The notes beneath the pieces were generated by a model, which worked only from the letters and a program-made list of their open reading frames with translations, was not told the DNA's origin and made no database searches. 64,000 nucleotides of DNA, from positions 1,922,001 through 1,986,000 of the forward strand of contig CP084610.1 in NCBI GenBank assembly GCA_025917655.1. Direction: 5' to 3'. The DNA is from Chlorella sorokiniana (taxonomy: Eukaryota; Chlorophyta; Trebouxiophyceae; Chlorellales; Chlorellaceae). The position numbers and the translations under genes were made by a program. This document shows, one piece after another, positions 17,027 through 37,449 of this stretch. The stretch's first letter is position 1; every line of letters starts with the position of its first letter.

Positions 17027-17459
17027 CGGCGCGGTGAGCGGCCGCTGGCGGCGCCTGGGGTGCAGCCGCTCACTCAACCGCTCAAGTTCCTTGTGGCCTT
17101 GCGACCCTACATTTATTCGTAGCTTTGTATTCTTGTGTGCGAAGCAGCCTGGGTCACATGGGGTCGCATAGCGTGATGAAGGATGACCCCCTTCACGGGC
17201 GTACCCTCTGTCGACAGGGTCTGTCGCTCAGCGGAGGCCACCTTTCTCACCGTCTTTTCCTGGAACCCTCGGTATGGCACCCTTGCCACTCCTGGGCTCG
17301 CCTGAGGCACCGTTTGCCGCTCGTCTGCACCTGAGCAGGAGGGACGTTTGTGCCAAATGCGACCTCATACACAGCGTGAGCGCCCCGCGGAAACCTCTGG
17401 CCGCCTGCGTGTGGGAGGATGTGAAGCCCCCGGCGCCGCGCGCAGGTCGGTCCTGCGGC
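17027..17459. other. Intergenic or 5' part of the next gene
   Basis: No feature I can support. Early exons of the downstream membrane protein may lie here, since its start is not resolved. Confidence 0.3.
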
Positions 17460-18511
17460 AATGCGTTTGCTCCAAGCCAGCAACGACTGTTGTGCCTCTG
17501 GAACAGGTTGTCTTCCTCTTTGCGTACTATAAGTTACGCCTGCACATGCCGCCGAGCGCTCTTGTGTGGCTGGCCGTCCAAGTGCTCGGCTGCGCGGCCA
17601 ACGCCGCTTGGAGGCGCTCCTGCCACAGCCAGCCCAGCGGCGGCAGCTACGCGCGCTGGCGTGAACCGTTTGTCTCTCTGGTCTTCATCGTGTATGGCTT
17701 CGGGCTGGGGCCACCAGCCTGACCGGCAAGCACTTCATGGACAGCCTCCCTGCGCCCGCGGCAGCCGCCGCTGCAGCCGCGGCCGGCAAGGGCGCCTCTG
17801 CGCAGCTGCGCGCCGCGGCGCTGGCCGCCCATCACTTCTTCCTCGTGTTTTTCGAGTCGCACGTACCCATCAACATCTTCCTGTGGATTGCTCGGCCTGT
17901 GCGGATACAGTGAGTGGGGCTGGGCAGGCTTGCTGCCCTCACGGCGGCTGGGCTGGCCTGATGCCTCGCCGCCTGAGCAACCCGATGCTTGGCCGATGCC
18001 AGCCTTGTGCTTGCGCCACGATGCCACCCCCAACCACCCACCGCGCAATGCAGGTACGCCCTGCCAGCACACCTGGTGGCGGTGGTCAGCCTGGCGCGGC
18101 ACAACCGCTACGTGTGCGCCGGCGGCGCTCTGGCGCACCCGGCCGCGCTGCGTCTCACCGAGCGCCTGCACAGCGCGCTGGCCTGGCTGCGGGCGTGCTG
18201 GCGCCGCCAGCAGCGCACGTGGCGTCCCAGGGGGGGCAGCAGCAGTGCGCCGCGCTGCAGAGCTGTGCACAGCTTGTGCTGGGGCTAGTGCTGCCGGCGG
18301 CGTGGCACTCCTCTCACGAGGCAGCGCTGTTTGAGAGGCACCAGGCTGAGCGTGCAGCCGCGGGCCTGCCTGCGGAGAAGGGCTGGCAGGCCTGGATGTA
18401 CAGGCGTGTGGGCGAGCTGCGCCCCGCCGGGGGCTGGCGGCGGGGGCACAGCCTGCTGGCTGCCTGGGCGCTGCTGGGGCGGCGTGGAACCTGGCCGTCG
18501 CAATCTCTTAG
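17460..18511 (+). CDS. Multi-pass membrane protein of unknown function
   Basis: Several hydrophobic segments can be read across two exons joined by the intron 17910-18053: VVFLFAYYKL, ALVWLAVQVLGCAANA, EPFVSLVFIVYGFGLG, HHFFLVFFESHVPINIFLW, LPAHLVAVVSLARH, QLVLGLVLPAAW and a last helix, HSLLAAWALLG continuing to AAWNLAVAIS with TAG at 18509-18511. Loops are Ala/Arg-rich. Frame breaks near 17710, 18230 and 18480 each fit one lost base and restore hydrophobic continuity. The 5' end is not resolved; the given start is approximate. I do not recognise the family. TGTAA at 18648-18652 probably ends the transcript. Confidence 0.5.
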
Positions 18512-18572
18512 GCGTCTGGGCCGCATCGCCGCAAGCACCTGCGCCAACACACTCTTGTTGCGGAAACTCCTT

Positions 18573-18614
18573 GCCTTCACTGTGCATGACCTGGCCTTCA
18601 CTGTGCATGACTGG
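18573..18614 (+). repeat. 21-base tandem duplication in the 3' UTR
   Basis: GCCTTCACTGTGCATGACCTG is followed directly by an almost identical second copy. It lies between the stop codon and the probable poly(A) signal of the membrane-protein gene. Confidence 0.85.
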
Positions 18615-18647
18615 TGCTTGGTGCCGAGCAAGTGGCACTGCCCTCCA

Positions 18648-18652
18648 TGTAA
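18648..18652 (+). terminator. Poly(A) signal TGTAA, membrane-protein gene
   Basis: TGTAA 137 bases past the stop at 18511. The convergent SMC5 gene has its own TGTAA about 200 bases further on. Confidence 0.5.
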
Positions 18653-18857
18653 CCTTGGCTGGCAACCATTGTATACTGCGGTGGGCCAGTTGCCCGTGCA
18701 GCTGGCGGTGCGGTGTCCCAGGCTCATGCCATGCCTGCTTTGTTGCTACCACTCATGAAGCAAGCAACACAGCCAAGCACGTCTGCAACTGTGCGGCCCC
18801 AGACAATCACAATAAAACCTCCTCACTGCAGCGTGCCTGGAAAGCTTGCCACAAAGG

Positions 18858-18862
18858 TTACA
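18858..18862 (-). terminator. SMC5: Poly(A) signal TGTAA, SMC5
   Basis: TTACA on the plus strand (TGTAA on the sense strand) about 130 bases past the SMC5 stop codon at 18991-18993. Confidence 0.5.
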
Positions 18863-18990
18863 GGTTCCCTCTGCATCCTCAATGGGTGATCCGCTTCAAC
18901 AAAGGGTGTGCAATCCATGGGGAGTTCCGGCCACTTGCTGCCGCATCACACAGCGGCCAGCACCGTGGCTGCCCGTGTGCCCCAGGAGCG

Positions 18991-28274
<9,284 letters not shown>

Positions 28275-28578
28275 GGCTGCAAGCTGCACAAGACAAACTC
28301 GCAGCGGGAGGGGAGTGCAACCCCACGCAGGGAGCGCTGTGAAACGTGCTGGCTCGGTCCCGCAGTGCAGGCCGACTTGCCGCTCAATCGCAAGTCTCGG
28401 CGAGCGAAGCAGTGCAGGCTCAGCACGCTGGGAGCCACAATCCCTTCCTGCCACGCATTCTTACGAATTGGCTTGCGATCAGTACATTATCAACGCCACT
28501 ATTGCTTCAAGGGATAGGTGCTGCTTCCGCTGGCTCACTCACCCCATCACACCTGCCTCTCGCGTTGGAGGGTCTGCC
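28275..28578. promoter_or_regulatory. Short divergent promoter, SMC5 / TIC20
   Basis: Only 304 bases separate the two start codons, so the two genes share upstream sequence. No specific element recognised. Confidence 0.5.
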
Positions 28579-30114
28579 ATGACGTCTCTTTCTGCAGTCA
28601 GCAACTTCAGCAGCAAGATGGCCACCTTGCAGCGGCCGCAGGCGGCTGCCCGTAGTGGCCCGACAACATCGTCAGCGGGCCGTGCACACCTGCGCACGCT
28701 GACGCCAGCAGGAACGGGCGCCCGTCCTGCGCTGACAGGAAGCAATGTTCACCAGCGCAACCCCTTTTTGGGTGGCGCGGCCTTGGCTGCCCGGCCTGCT
28801 GCCGTCACCACCCAGGGCAGGCGGCAGGTGGCGGTGGCCGCGTCTTGGGGCCGCGGCAACGGCAGCCCGGAGATTCCCGACCGTATCGTGGCGGCCCTCC
28901 CTTATCTGGTGAGCAGGAGTTGCAACGTTCAGGCTTTACATGTGCTGGGATGTCATCAGATGCAAGCGTGGGCAACAGGTGGGCTAAAGGTGTCGGCTGC
29001 CTCTCTGGCTAACAGCCTGCTGCTCCTCGTCTCATCCCCGCCCCCTCTCCCGCCCCCACATCAACGTGAAGATGCCAATTTTGGATGGCGTCCGGTACGG
29101 TGCGTCCTGCTGCCTACTTCCTCAACAGTTGCACAAGCTTTGTCTCTTCATCATGGATGGGCATGCTCGCTCGTACGCACCAAGCCCCCGGCCCCCCACC
29201 CCCACCCCCACCCACCCACGCACCCACGCACACTCTCTCCCCCTGCCTCCTCCCTCCCCGCAGGCAAGTTCTTCCTGGTGCAGTTCCCCCAGTTTGGCGC
29301 GCTGCTGCTGCCCCTGGAGCCCCTCATCCGCCTCTACTTCACCGTCCCCTTTGCCAGCATCGTCGTCTTCTTCGGCATCTACCTGGTGAGCCTGCGGGCG
29401 CCTCGACTGGAACTCTTAGTACATCTGAAACCTCGATTACCAACTATGTGTGGATAGCGACTGGAAGCAGAGGGAACAAGAGTGCCCTGTCAGGCATGAA
29501 GCGATGCTGCTCCGACCTTGCTTCTCAGGCAGCCCTGCCCAGCGTTGCCGAGCCGTGTGCCCCCCTTCCCCCTCATGCCGCGGCGCTGCAGGGCATCATC
29601 AACAACCCCAGTTTCTCGCGCTACGTGCGCTTCAACGCGATGCAGGCGGTGCTGCTGGACATCATCCTCATGTGGGTGGTTGGCAATGTGGACAGCCTGG
29701 CGTGATGGCTGCTCCTGCGACCCACCTGCTGCTTGTTCTGTTCCTCCTCGCGGCAGCCGCTGAGCCGGTCCCCCTGCCCCCATCCCGCAGCCTGCCCGGC
29801 CTGCTGGAGAGCGTGTTCCGCCCGCCCATGGGTGGCGCGGGTCTCCAGCTGTACATCTCGCTGTACAACACCATCTTCCTGTGAGCGGCTGCTGCTGCTG
29901 CTGCCCTTGGTACTGTCGGTCCTGGATGCCATGGCTGGCACCAGCATCTTGCCGGGAGCTAGCGGGCTGGGCATGCGTGCCTGACTCCTGTTCCGCTCCC
30001 CCGCATCGCAGGTTCCTGATCGCGTCTGTGGCGTATGGCGTTGGGTCCTGCCTGGCTGGCCAGACCGCTCGCCTGCCCCTCGTCGCTGATGCCGCTGACG
30101 CCCAGGTGCGGTGA
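28579..30114 (+). CDS. TIC20: TIC20, inner-envelope channel component of chloroplast protein import
   Basis: Polytopic inner-envelope protein of the chloroplast import translocon. Six exons: 28579-28908, 29072-29099, 29264-29385, 29592-29671, 29791-29880, 30012-30114; 250 residues with no frame break. Residues 1-95 form a long Ser/Ala/Arg-rich transit peptide. The mature part begins PDRIVAALPYLMPILDGVRYGKFFLVQFPQ in two exons, followed by helices around LIRLYFTVPFASIVVFFGIYL, RYVRFNAMQAVLLDIILI and LYISLYNTIFLFLIASVAYG, the four-helix Tic20 layout. Ends CLAGQTARLPLVADAADAQ. The family call is secure; which Tic20 subtype cannot be decided by eye. Confidence 0.93.
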
Positions 30115-30300
30115 AGAGGTGCGGCGAGGAGCGCGCAAGGAAGCGGCGACGGCGACCCGCATCAACAGAGTGGCGCTGCTGGCAGCGAGCGCGGCGGCAG
30201 GGCGCCACCCTTCCGCCACCAAGCCAAGCAGAGGGATTCACACCGAGCGGTCAGCGAGCGGCCAGTTGAGAGTGCACAGCAAGCAAGCAAGGAAGGAAGT

Positions 30301-30305
30301 TGTAA
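30301..30305 (+). terminator. TIC20: Poly(A) signal TGTAA, TIC20
   Basis: TGTAA 187 bases after the TIC20 stop codon and only about 25 bases before the stop of the convergent small gene, so the two 3' ends nearly meet. Confidence 0.5.
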
Positions 30306-30330
30306 GCATGTGTAGCGTCGTTGCGCTGCA

Positions 30331-30681
30331 TCAGGTGTTGTCCCGCTTTGCAAAGGAGGGCACCAGATTGGAGAAGAAGCGGTCACCCTTGCCGCTGGCT
30401 GCTGGCTGCAGGCCGCCACCCCCGCCGCCGCTCTGAGCCTGCCGTTCCTGCCGCTTGCGTTCCGCTGACAACTGCCACATGGCTGCAGCAGACAGGGTGC
30501 ACGGAAACGGGGTGACGCTTGTGCTGGGTGGGCACCTGAGCTGCCGCGTCTTGTGCAAAGCATAGCAGCCTCGCCCTTGCGCAACACCTAAAGCTTGTGG
30601 CTCACCGACTACTACCACCACAGCTGCCAAAGCAACACAGCCAATCACGATTCCAGCTATGGCGCCACCAGACAGGCTCAT
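30331..30681 (-). CDS. Small single-pass membrane protein
   Basis: Two exons, 30681-30606 and 30482-30331, give 75 residues with matching splice phase and no frame break. The N terminus MSLSGGAIAGIVIGCVALAA plus a run of Val is a membrane anchor with a glycine-zipper look. The soluble part is basic (MWQLSAERKRQERQAQSGGG), followed by a Gly stretch and FFSNLVPSFAKRDNT at the end. No signal peptidase site is obvious, so it is probably a signal anchor. I do not recognise the family. Splice logic and composition make a real gene likely although it is short. Confidence 0.6.
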   Translation of the reverse strand: MSLSGGAIAGIVIGCVALAAVVVVVGEPQALGVAQGRGCYALHKTRQLRCPPSTSVTPFPCTLSAAAMWQLSAERKRQERQAQSGGGGGGLQPAASGKGDRFFSNLVPSFAKRDNT

Positions 30682-31695
30682 GGTGAACGTTCGAGTCCGC
30701 CTGCACAGCCTAAGCGGCCCCGCTGCCCTGCCGCCGTACCCTGTCGTTGGGTGGGCGGTGACGGTTGCCGGAGTGCACGCGTGCGACCTCGCCTAATTTA
30801 AAGGCTTGTATCAGCAGGACAGCGTGCCTTCCGCTCCCAAGCGACCAGATACGGCAATTGCAACTCTGCACCTTGTGCAAGTCCTCACTGACAGCAGTCA
30901 TGTGCTTAGGGTGGCATACGTACAGTAACACAAACGCGATGCGTTGTATGCACGGTCGGGACGTAAGGCCCCGCTGCCACAAGTATGGCGGGCGTCCCCC
31001 TTGGCATGCAGTGACAGCTCATGATGCAGCCGTCATCCATCTCACTCCACCTCATGGCTTGGGGTTTCTCAGTGCATTGAGACTTGATGCCTGGTGGCAG
31101 ACGAGTGCCTGGTGGCCGTTTTATACCAAACATCAGCAGCCGAACAGTAAAACAGTAGAGAAGCACGCATGGCAGGGGGAGCCCCACCAGAGCACGCTAC
31201 TGCAGCATGAAGGGCTCAGCCAGCAGAAGCACGGGAGGTGGGGCCTCCAGAGCAGCTGTGGAGGAGCTCCTGGGACAGACCAACAGCGCGATTTCCCAAG
31301 GAAAGGCGAAAGAGCAAAGGACATAGGGCTATACCAAAGGGGAGGGGTAAAGGGAGCCACCAGCTGCTGCCGCCGCCTAGCATCCGCCGGCGGGTGGCAC
31401 GGAACTGCGGCAGCTTGCAGTCGTTGGAAAGGGTGGGTACTGTATGGCTGAAGGCAGTTCAGGTGTAGCAGGCGAGTCGTTGCGGGACAGACCATGTGCA
31501 ACATGGCTGCCCTGCTAGCCTGTGTGGGTGCAAAGGTGAAGAAGGGACGGCTGGAAAGGGAGCGTGCCGGGGCAAAGCGGGCGCTGAAGGCTCTGACGAT
31601 TCGGAAGGGAGCGCAGCAAAGAAGAGGTGCAAAGAAGGACTGAAAGAGGCGAGTCGTGTGCGGCGGGGTTGGCACGGGCAGCCACGGCGCAACAG
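30682..31695. other. Intergenic / 3' UTR sequence
   Basis: About 1 kb without a supportable gene. The left part should hold the promoter of the small membrane protein; the right part the 3' UTR of the large gene, which is transcribed toward it. Locally AT-richer near 30.8-31.0 kb. Confidence 0.4.
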
Positions 31696-34600
31696 TTAGG
31701 ATGCGGCCGCATCCTGAGCGTGCGGCAGGAGGGAGCCGCTGCCCGCAGTGCCCAGGCTGCCGCTGCGCGTGTTGTAGCTGCCGACACAGTCGTCGGCTGC
31801 AGGGGGTTTGAGGGGGCAGGGAGGGAGGCTGTTGGCAGCAGAGCAGGCGCGTCGGGCACAGCAGCAGGCCGCCCGGCGGGCAACACCTTGCAGCCATGCT
31901 CAATCGCCAGAGCAGGCAGGGCACAAGGGGCCGCGCTGCATGCAGCGGCAGGATGCGACAGCAAAGACAGCGCCGGGCTGCCGCCCCGCGCACCGCTGTT
32001 CATGTCTCCCAGGTTGCGGGAGCCCAGGTTGCGGCTGCCCAGGTTGCCGTCCCCACGTTGTGATGACCCACGTTGCCGCTGCCGCGGTTGCCCAGGCTGC
32101 AGGCGGGACGGGGGGCGGAGGCAGGCGGGCCGAGGATCGGAATCGGCAGCCCAGCTGAGGGTCGGCACGGGCAGCCCATAGCGTGCATGCAGGCAGTAGC
32201 GTTGCAAGGTGCTTTGGATGCGCGCTCGCGTGCCCCTCCCTCCTTTAGACCGGCCCGGCTCTGCGTGAACACCCTGGCACGGTCGGCGCCGTGCATGCCC
32301 CTCCAGGCTGGCGTGATGTGTCGGTTGGTGCCACAGTGCACCGCGGCTCACCCAATGTTGCCGGCCTCGTCTTGGGGGCAGGCCGCCGCGCCAGCTGGCA
32401 CGCATTCCACAACGGCGACAAAGGGGCAGCGCGCGCCGCGGCACACAGCCCCGTGGCTGCGTCCAGGGTGGAGAGCGCTGCAGCGCCGTCGGCGGCCGCC
32501 ACCCCGGGGGAGCATGGCGCCACGCACCGTGCCCGCCGCGGCAAAGGCGGCGCCGCGCTGGAGGCAGTAGGCGGCGGCAAACACGCGGGCGCTGTTGGGA
32601 GCGGCGGCGTCGAAGGCAGCCAGGTGGGTCTCGCCGGCCGCCGCCAGCCTGGGCGAGAGGGGGAGCAACGAGGCGGGTAGGGTCGGAAATGCAAGCAGCG
32701 GTGGGGGCGGGCGACCACCCTCGGCTGCTTGGTAGCAACTGTCCTGCAGCTGCTGTCAGGTGGCAGCGGCTGAGCTGCACAAGACCCACAGACAGGGACC
32801 ACCTGCTGCTGCCTGCAGGCTGAGGGACAGAGCATCAACCGCTCCAGCTGCCCAGGTAGCTGGCGAGCACAGCACAGCACAGCACAGCACAGCACAGCAG
32901 AATCGCATGGCAGCAGCGGCTGGGCGTCTCACTTGGGAAGGGCGAAGAAAGTGCTTTGGCACTGTTGGCCGAGAGCCGCATCGTGCCTGCGCAGCGCCGC
33001 CCCCTGCTGCGTCTGCTCTGCCAGCAGCCCCCTCCCGGCTCCGGCCACGGGGTTGGGGCGAGGGCTTGGCGGCTTCGGCGGGGGGCGCGGTTTGGGGCGC
33101 GGCGGAGGGCGGGGCGGACTTGGCGGTTTGGGGCGAGGAGGAGGGCGGGGCGGCTTTGGCGGTTTGGGGCGTGGCGGAGGGCGGGGCGGCCGAGGCTGAG
33201 GCGGCGGCGGTTTTGGGCGAGGCTTCGGGGTCGCGGCCGCGGCGGCGGCGGTTTGGGTCGCGGCGGAGGGCGAGGCGGCCGGGGTGGAGGCCTCGGTGAT
33301 TGGGGGCGTGGCGGGGGCGGGGCGCAGGCTTGGGGGGGGGGCGGGGCCGCGGCGGGGCCGGGCGGCCGAGGCCTCGGTGGGGGCCGCGGCGGCCGAGGGC
33401 CGCGGCGGCGGCTTGGGCCGTGGCGGGGGCCGGGAGGCCGTGGCGAGGGCGGCGGCCGAGGGGCCGCGGCGGCGGCGGCTTGGGCCGCGGCGGGGGACGG
33501 GGAGGCCGAGGCGAGGGCGGAGGCCGAGGGGGCCGCGGCGGCGGCTTGGGCCGCGGCGGGGGGAGGCCGCGGCGGGGGCGGCGGCCGAGGGGGACGCGGC
33601 GGCGGAGCGGGGCGGGTGACAAACGAGGCGCTGCCCGCCCGGCGTTACCCTGCCCGCAGCATCCACTGCATTCACCGTGACTGTGTACTGCAGAGGCAGG
33701 CAGGCGGGGCGGAGCGGTGAGGAAGCGGCTCTCCCAGAGCGCAAACACTGGAAACGGTCAAGGCACCCGCAGGGGTTGGCTGGCCGGCGAAAGCAAGCGC
33801 ACAGGGCTGGTTGGCAGCCGGCACCAGGTGCCGCTGCGCGTGCTCCGGCAGCCGTGGCTGCGGCGCGGGCATCAGATCAACATGCTGCGAGCACACAGCT
33901 GTGGGCAGCAGCGTGGCCCCTGCCCCCGCACCTGCGTGCTGGGCTTCAGCCCCGTGAATTTGGTGGTGGGGCCGGTGGTGTTGCGCTCTACGACGCACGC
34001 CTGGCAGCCCGTCTCTTGCACCGTCCAGGAGAAGAGCACAAAGGAGTGGCCCGGGAGGGCAGGCAGGAGGCATAAGCGATACTGTTGGTGCCTGCCCTGG
34101 CCGCCTTCATGGCCAACGAGGGGGGCGATGGCGGGGTGGGGGAGGGCGGGGGCGATGGCGGGGGGGGAACGGGGACGGCGGAGGGGGCGACGGCGGGGGG
34201 GAGGGGGCGACGGCGGAGGGGAGGGGGCCGGCGGCGGAGGCGAGGGGGCGGCGGCGACGGCACACTCGCCAGCGACAGCGTGCCAAACGCCACCCCCTTT
34301 TCAACTTCCTCAGCCGTCTTGCTCCGCGGGAGGGCGATCGACGAAAACATCATGCACTCGCCCTGCAGAGGTGCAACAAGCGCTGGTGGGTGAGATGCAA
34401 CGGTGGCAAGGCAGCGAGGGCGCCACCGCAGGCAAGCAAAACCGCCGTCAAGGCGCCGGCCATAGCAGCCATAGCAGCCAGCCATGCAACAGCCCGGGCG
34501 GCACACAGGCGGCACCCCGCCTTTTCCTCCCAGCGTCGGTAAGCGCGGCAGCGCACCGTCTTCACGCCAGCCTGGCCGCAGTCGGTGCCGCCCTCGGTGT

Positions 34601-37449
34601 AGCGGTAGAACACGCAGGTGGGCAGCGGGGCGGGTTCTTGCAGCGCATAGACGGCGCTGTTGGCGGTCAGGGCGGCCGAGGTGACCGCAATCTGCTCATT
34701 CAGGCTGCGGCAGAAGTCCGTGCAAGCGTCCACTGCGGCAGGCAACGAGGCGGCAGGCGACAGGGGGTTGTGTGAGGTGGCCTAGGTTGGTGGGTTGGTG
34801 GGTGGGGGAGGGGGGCAGCGCGCGGCACGCACATGTAGCAGAGCCAGCAAACAAGGGGGCTGCGGGTGCTGAGATGGAGAGCATGGCGGCTGTGCACCGG
34901 CCGCGGCACCCGCGCAGGCAGGCAGGCAGGCTGGGGCGTGGGGAGCGGGCGCACCAGTGCTTGTGAAGAGGTCGCAGCGGTTGCAGCGCGCAGGTGCCGT
35001 TTGCGTCGCAGGTGGAGTTGGGCAGAGGGGCAAAGTAGTCCCAGCCCAGTTGCAGCGACCAGCCAGTTTCTGGAGGGTCCAGGGAGACCAGGAGCAGGTT
35101 GAGGGGACCAGCAAAGCACCCGGCAGCGGCAAACACGGCAGCGGCAGCGGCCCAAGCAGGGCCTGCAAGGTCCCCGCGGCATCTGCCGTGTTGGAGGGTC
35201 GGGCTGTGGGGGCAGGAGCGCTGCGGCAAAGACGGGCTGCGGGGGCGCCAGGGCGGGGCTCACTGTTCGGCGCCGTCAGTCCGTTCCCGGACAACAGCTT
35301 CCCCTCATACATGTCGCCGAGGGGGATGAGGGGTTGGCGCTGGGGAAGGCGGGGTTGGGGCCGGCAAAGCGGTTGGGTCGCCCGGCACCACCCCAGCCTG
35401 CTGGCCTGCAGTGGGAGCGGAGGACAGGCAAGCGGCGGTGGGCATGATGGAGCAGCAGCCCGCGCGTCGCCCGAGCGGCGGCAGCAAGCAGCGCGGGGCG
35501 GCCTTGCAGCGTGCTAGGATGAGCCCGGCAGCGCGGGGCGGCCGGACAGCTCGAGGGAGAGAGCCAGGCAGCGCTGCGGGCGGCAGCGGGCGCGCACCCG
35601 GCATGCCGCGCCCGCCGGCGCTGTACTGGTCCCCTTCCAGGAAGCGGAAGTAGCCCGAGAAGAGGAGGCAGGCGCCGGCGTTGCAGCTGTGCGCATCCAT
35701 GTCAGGCTGGAGGTGGGGGGGGGGGAGCATGGCGCAAGTGGTGAGCGCAGTGCGGCTCAAGTGAAGGGTGCAGCCGAGCGTCAGCGCCGCAGTCGGAGCG
35801 GGAGTCCAGCCGCCGAGCTGCCCAAGCAGCGGCGGGGGGCTGCTTGTGGGGCAGGGCAGCCAGGCGGGGTCGCGGAACGAGACATGCATCAGGGATGAAG
35901 CAGCCGGGAAGCTGCAGGGAAAGAAGGGCAGAGCCAGCGCCAGCACAGCGCCACCCACCTTGTCCTTGCAGCCATATTCATCAACCGGGTCGCACGGCGG
36001 CGCCCGGGGCCGCACTGCAAGTCTGGGTTCTGCTGCCACATCCACGCCACGCAGCGCTGGTCCAGCAGGCAGAGCTCCTGGCACGGCGTCGCGTCGCCTG
36101 CGCAGGAAAGGGGGGCAGTGAAACGGTTCCAGCGTTTTGGTTTCTTGGTGTGTATCCTCTTGGGGTTGGATGGGGTCTGGGTTGGGAGCGCAGCGCAACA
36201 ATGCGTGTGAGAGTGAGGACGGGAGGCGGAGGGGGGTGGGGGCGGCCGCAGCATGGACAAGGGTTGTGTGGGTATGTGAGGGGCAGCAGCCGGGGGGGGG
36301 GGGGCGAGCTAGAGTGCCAGGCGGGGGCTTCAGCCGCTAGTCCTTTGCCGGGTCCCCCACTGCCTTCCGCCTCCCCTGCCGCGCCTCACTCTGGTAGTTG
36401 CAGGATGTGGCGTCCAGGAGCATGGATGGGGCGGCGTCGATGTATGCGCCCGGCCTGTCGCTGCTCCTGCCCAGCGCAGCTGGCAAGGTGGCGGGGGCGG
36501 GCGGGTGGGTGGGTTAGTCCAGGGTCAGCACGTCAACAGTGTGCATGAAATGCGAGTGCGTGGGCATGCGCGGGCGCGGCGTGAAGGCAGGCTGGAGATG
36601 GAGGGTCGCCAGCCTGCAGCGCGGGTGGCACGGCGTCACCGGGCCCCCGCGCCTCTCACACGCACACCACCCCCAACCCCAACCCGCCCGTCCACCCCCC
36701 CTTCTCCGGCGCAGCCTGCAGCTGCACTGCATGGCGCCTGCCCCCTCTCTCTTCATCCAGGCGGCGTGTGCTGCCGCGCGCGCGCGCGCCCCCCTTTCCC
36801 CTTCCCTCAAGTGGCTGGGGTGCTCACCGACCATGGGCCCCGGCAGGAAATCGTAGGAGGTGGTGACCTTGCTGGGTGCGTCGACGGTGACGTTGGTGAT
36901 GGTCCCCAGCATGAGGCACAGGTTCTGGCCGCCGCAGCGGCTGGCGTCGCCGGGCGTGAAGCTCAGGTAGTTGCAGGCCACCAGGGGGTCGTCGTCGCAG
37001 GGCGGCGGCGGCTCCGGCTCGGGGTACTGGCACTCGTGGGCCCGGTTCCAGCACAGGCACTCGCGGTAGCAGTCAAAGGCGGTGTTGGAGGTGCCGCAGG
37101 AGTAGGAGTTGACGCGGCCATCCAGCCGCACGCCCTCCAGCTGGTATGCATACTGGCTGCAGCGAGGCGGGGGGACGCACGGCGTTGTGAGTGGGCGTGC
37201 ATACGGCCGCACGCGCCTGCCCGCCTTCGCTAGCGCAGGCAGGGCGGCAGCACGCGCCGCACGGATCCCAAGGAGCGAGGGGCAGCGCAGGCGGCGGGCG
37301 AGGCTGAGCACGGCGGCTGCGAGCGGCGCCGCTCACGAGATTTCTGTGGCGTCGACGGTGCAGGTGTCCTGCGCGGCTGTCCGCGCTGTCGCCAGGACTA
37401 CGACGGCCAGCACCAGCCAGACCAGGCTGGGGCGGGCAGTGGTCGGCAT
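31696..37449 (-). CDS. Large modular secreted protein: Cys-rich PAN-like, FN3 and Pro-rich segments
   Basis: Probable wall or matrix protein. ATG at 37449 opens a signal sequence (SLVWLVLAVVVLATARTAAQ). Exons I can support: 37449-37337, 37156-36828, 36466-36390, 36097-35959, 35706-35598, 35339-35264, 35069-34955, 34732-34557, 34362-33932, 33687-about 32933, then pieces to TAA at 31696-31698. Cys-rich segments include YRECLCWNRAHECQYPEPE, a PAN/apple-like PCQELCLLDQRCVAWMW and ACTDFCRSLNEQIAV. A Pro-rich stretch leads to an FN3-like module (FVLFSWTVQETGCQACVVE, FTGLKPSTQ, YTVTVNAVDAAGR), then a long Pro/Arg/Lys-rich repeat tract. The C terminus has Asn-x-Gly units and ends LLPHAQDAAAS. Many frame breaks make the middle uncertain. 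A Cys-rich reading at 37999-37722 and 37595-37450 may be further 5' exons, which would make the signal sequence internal. It could also be two genes. Confidence 0.5.
32866..32900. repeat. (AGCAC)n pentanucleotide repeat
   Basis: Six perfect AGCAC units and one imperfect, just beyond the exon end near 32933, so probably in an intron of the large secreted-protein gene. Confidence 0.85.
33087..33194 (-). repeat. 36-base tandem repeat in the Pro-rich tract
   Basis: The motif GCGGTTTGGGGCG recurs at 33087, 33123 and 33159 with exact 36-base spacing, inside a wider GC-rich degenerate tract (about 33.05-33.6 kb). On the minus strand one frame reads repeated PPRPPPRPKP, another PPSxxPQTAK; frame breaks prevent a firm choice. 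Confidence 0.8.

Noticed and set aside
32866-32900. Telomere-like or CRISPR-like array
   Set aside because: Plain pentanucleotide microsatellite without spacers or telomere motif.
33040-33620. Plus-strand Gly/Arg-rich open frame that looks like an RGG protein
   Set aside because: It is the antisense of the Pro-rich tract of the minus-strand gene, has no splice logic or start context, and arises from GC-rich repeats.
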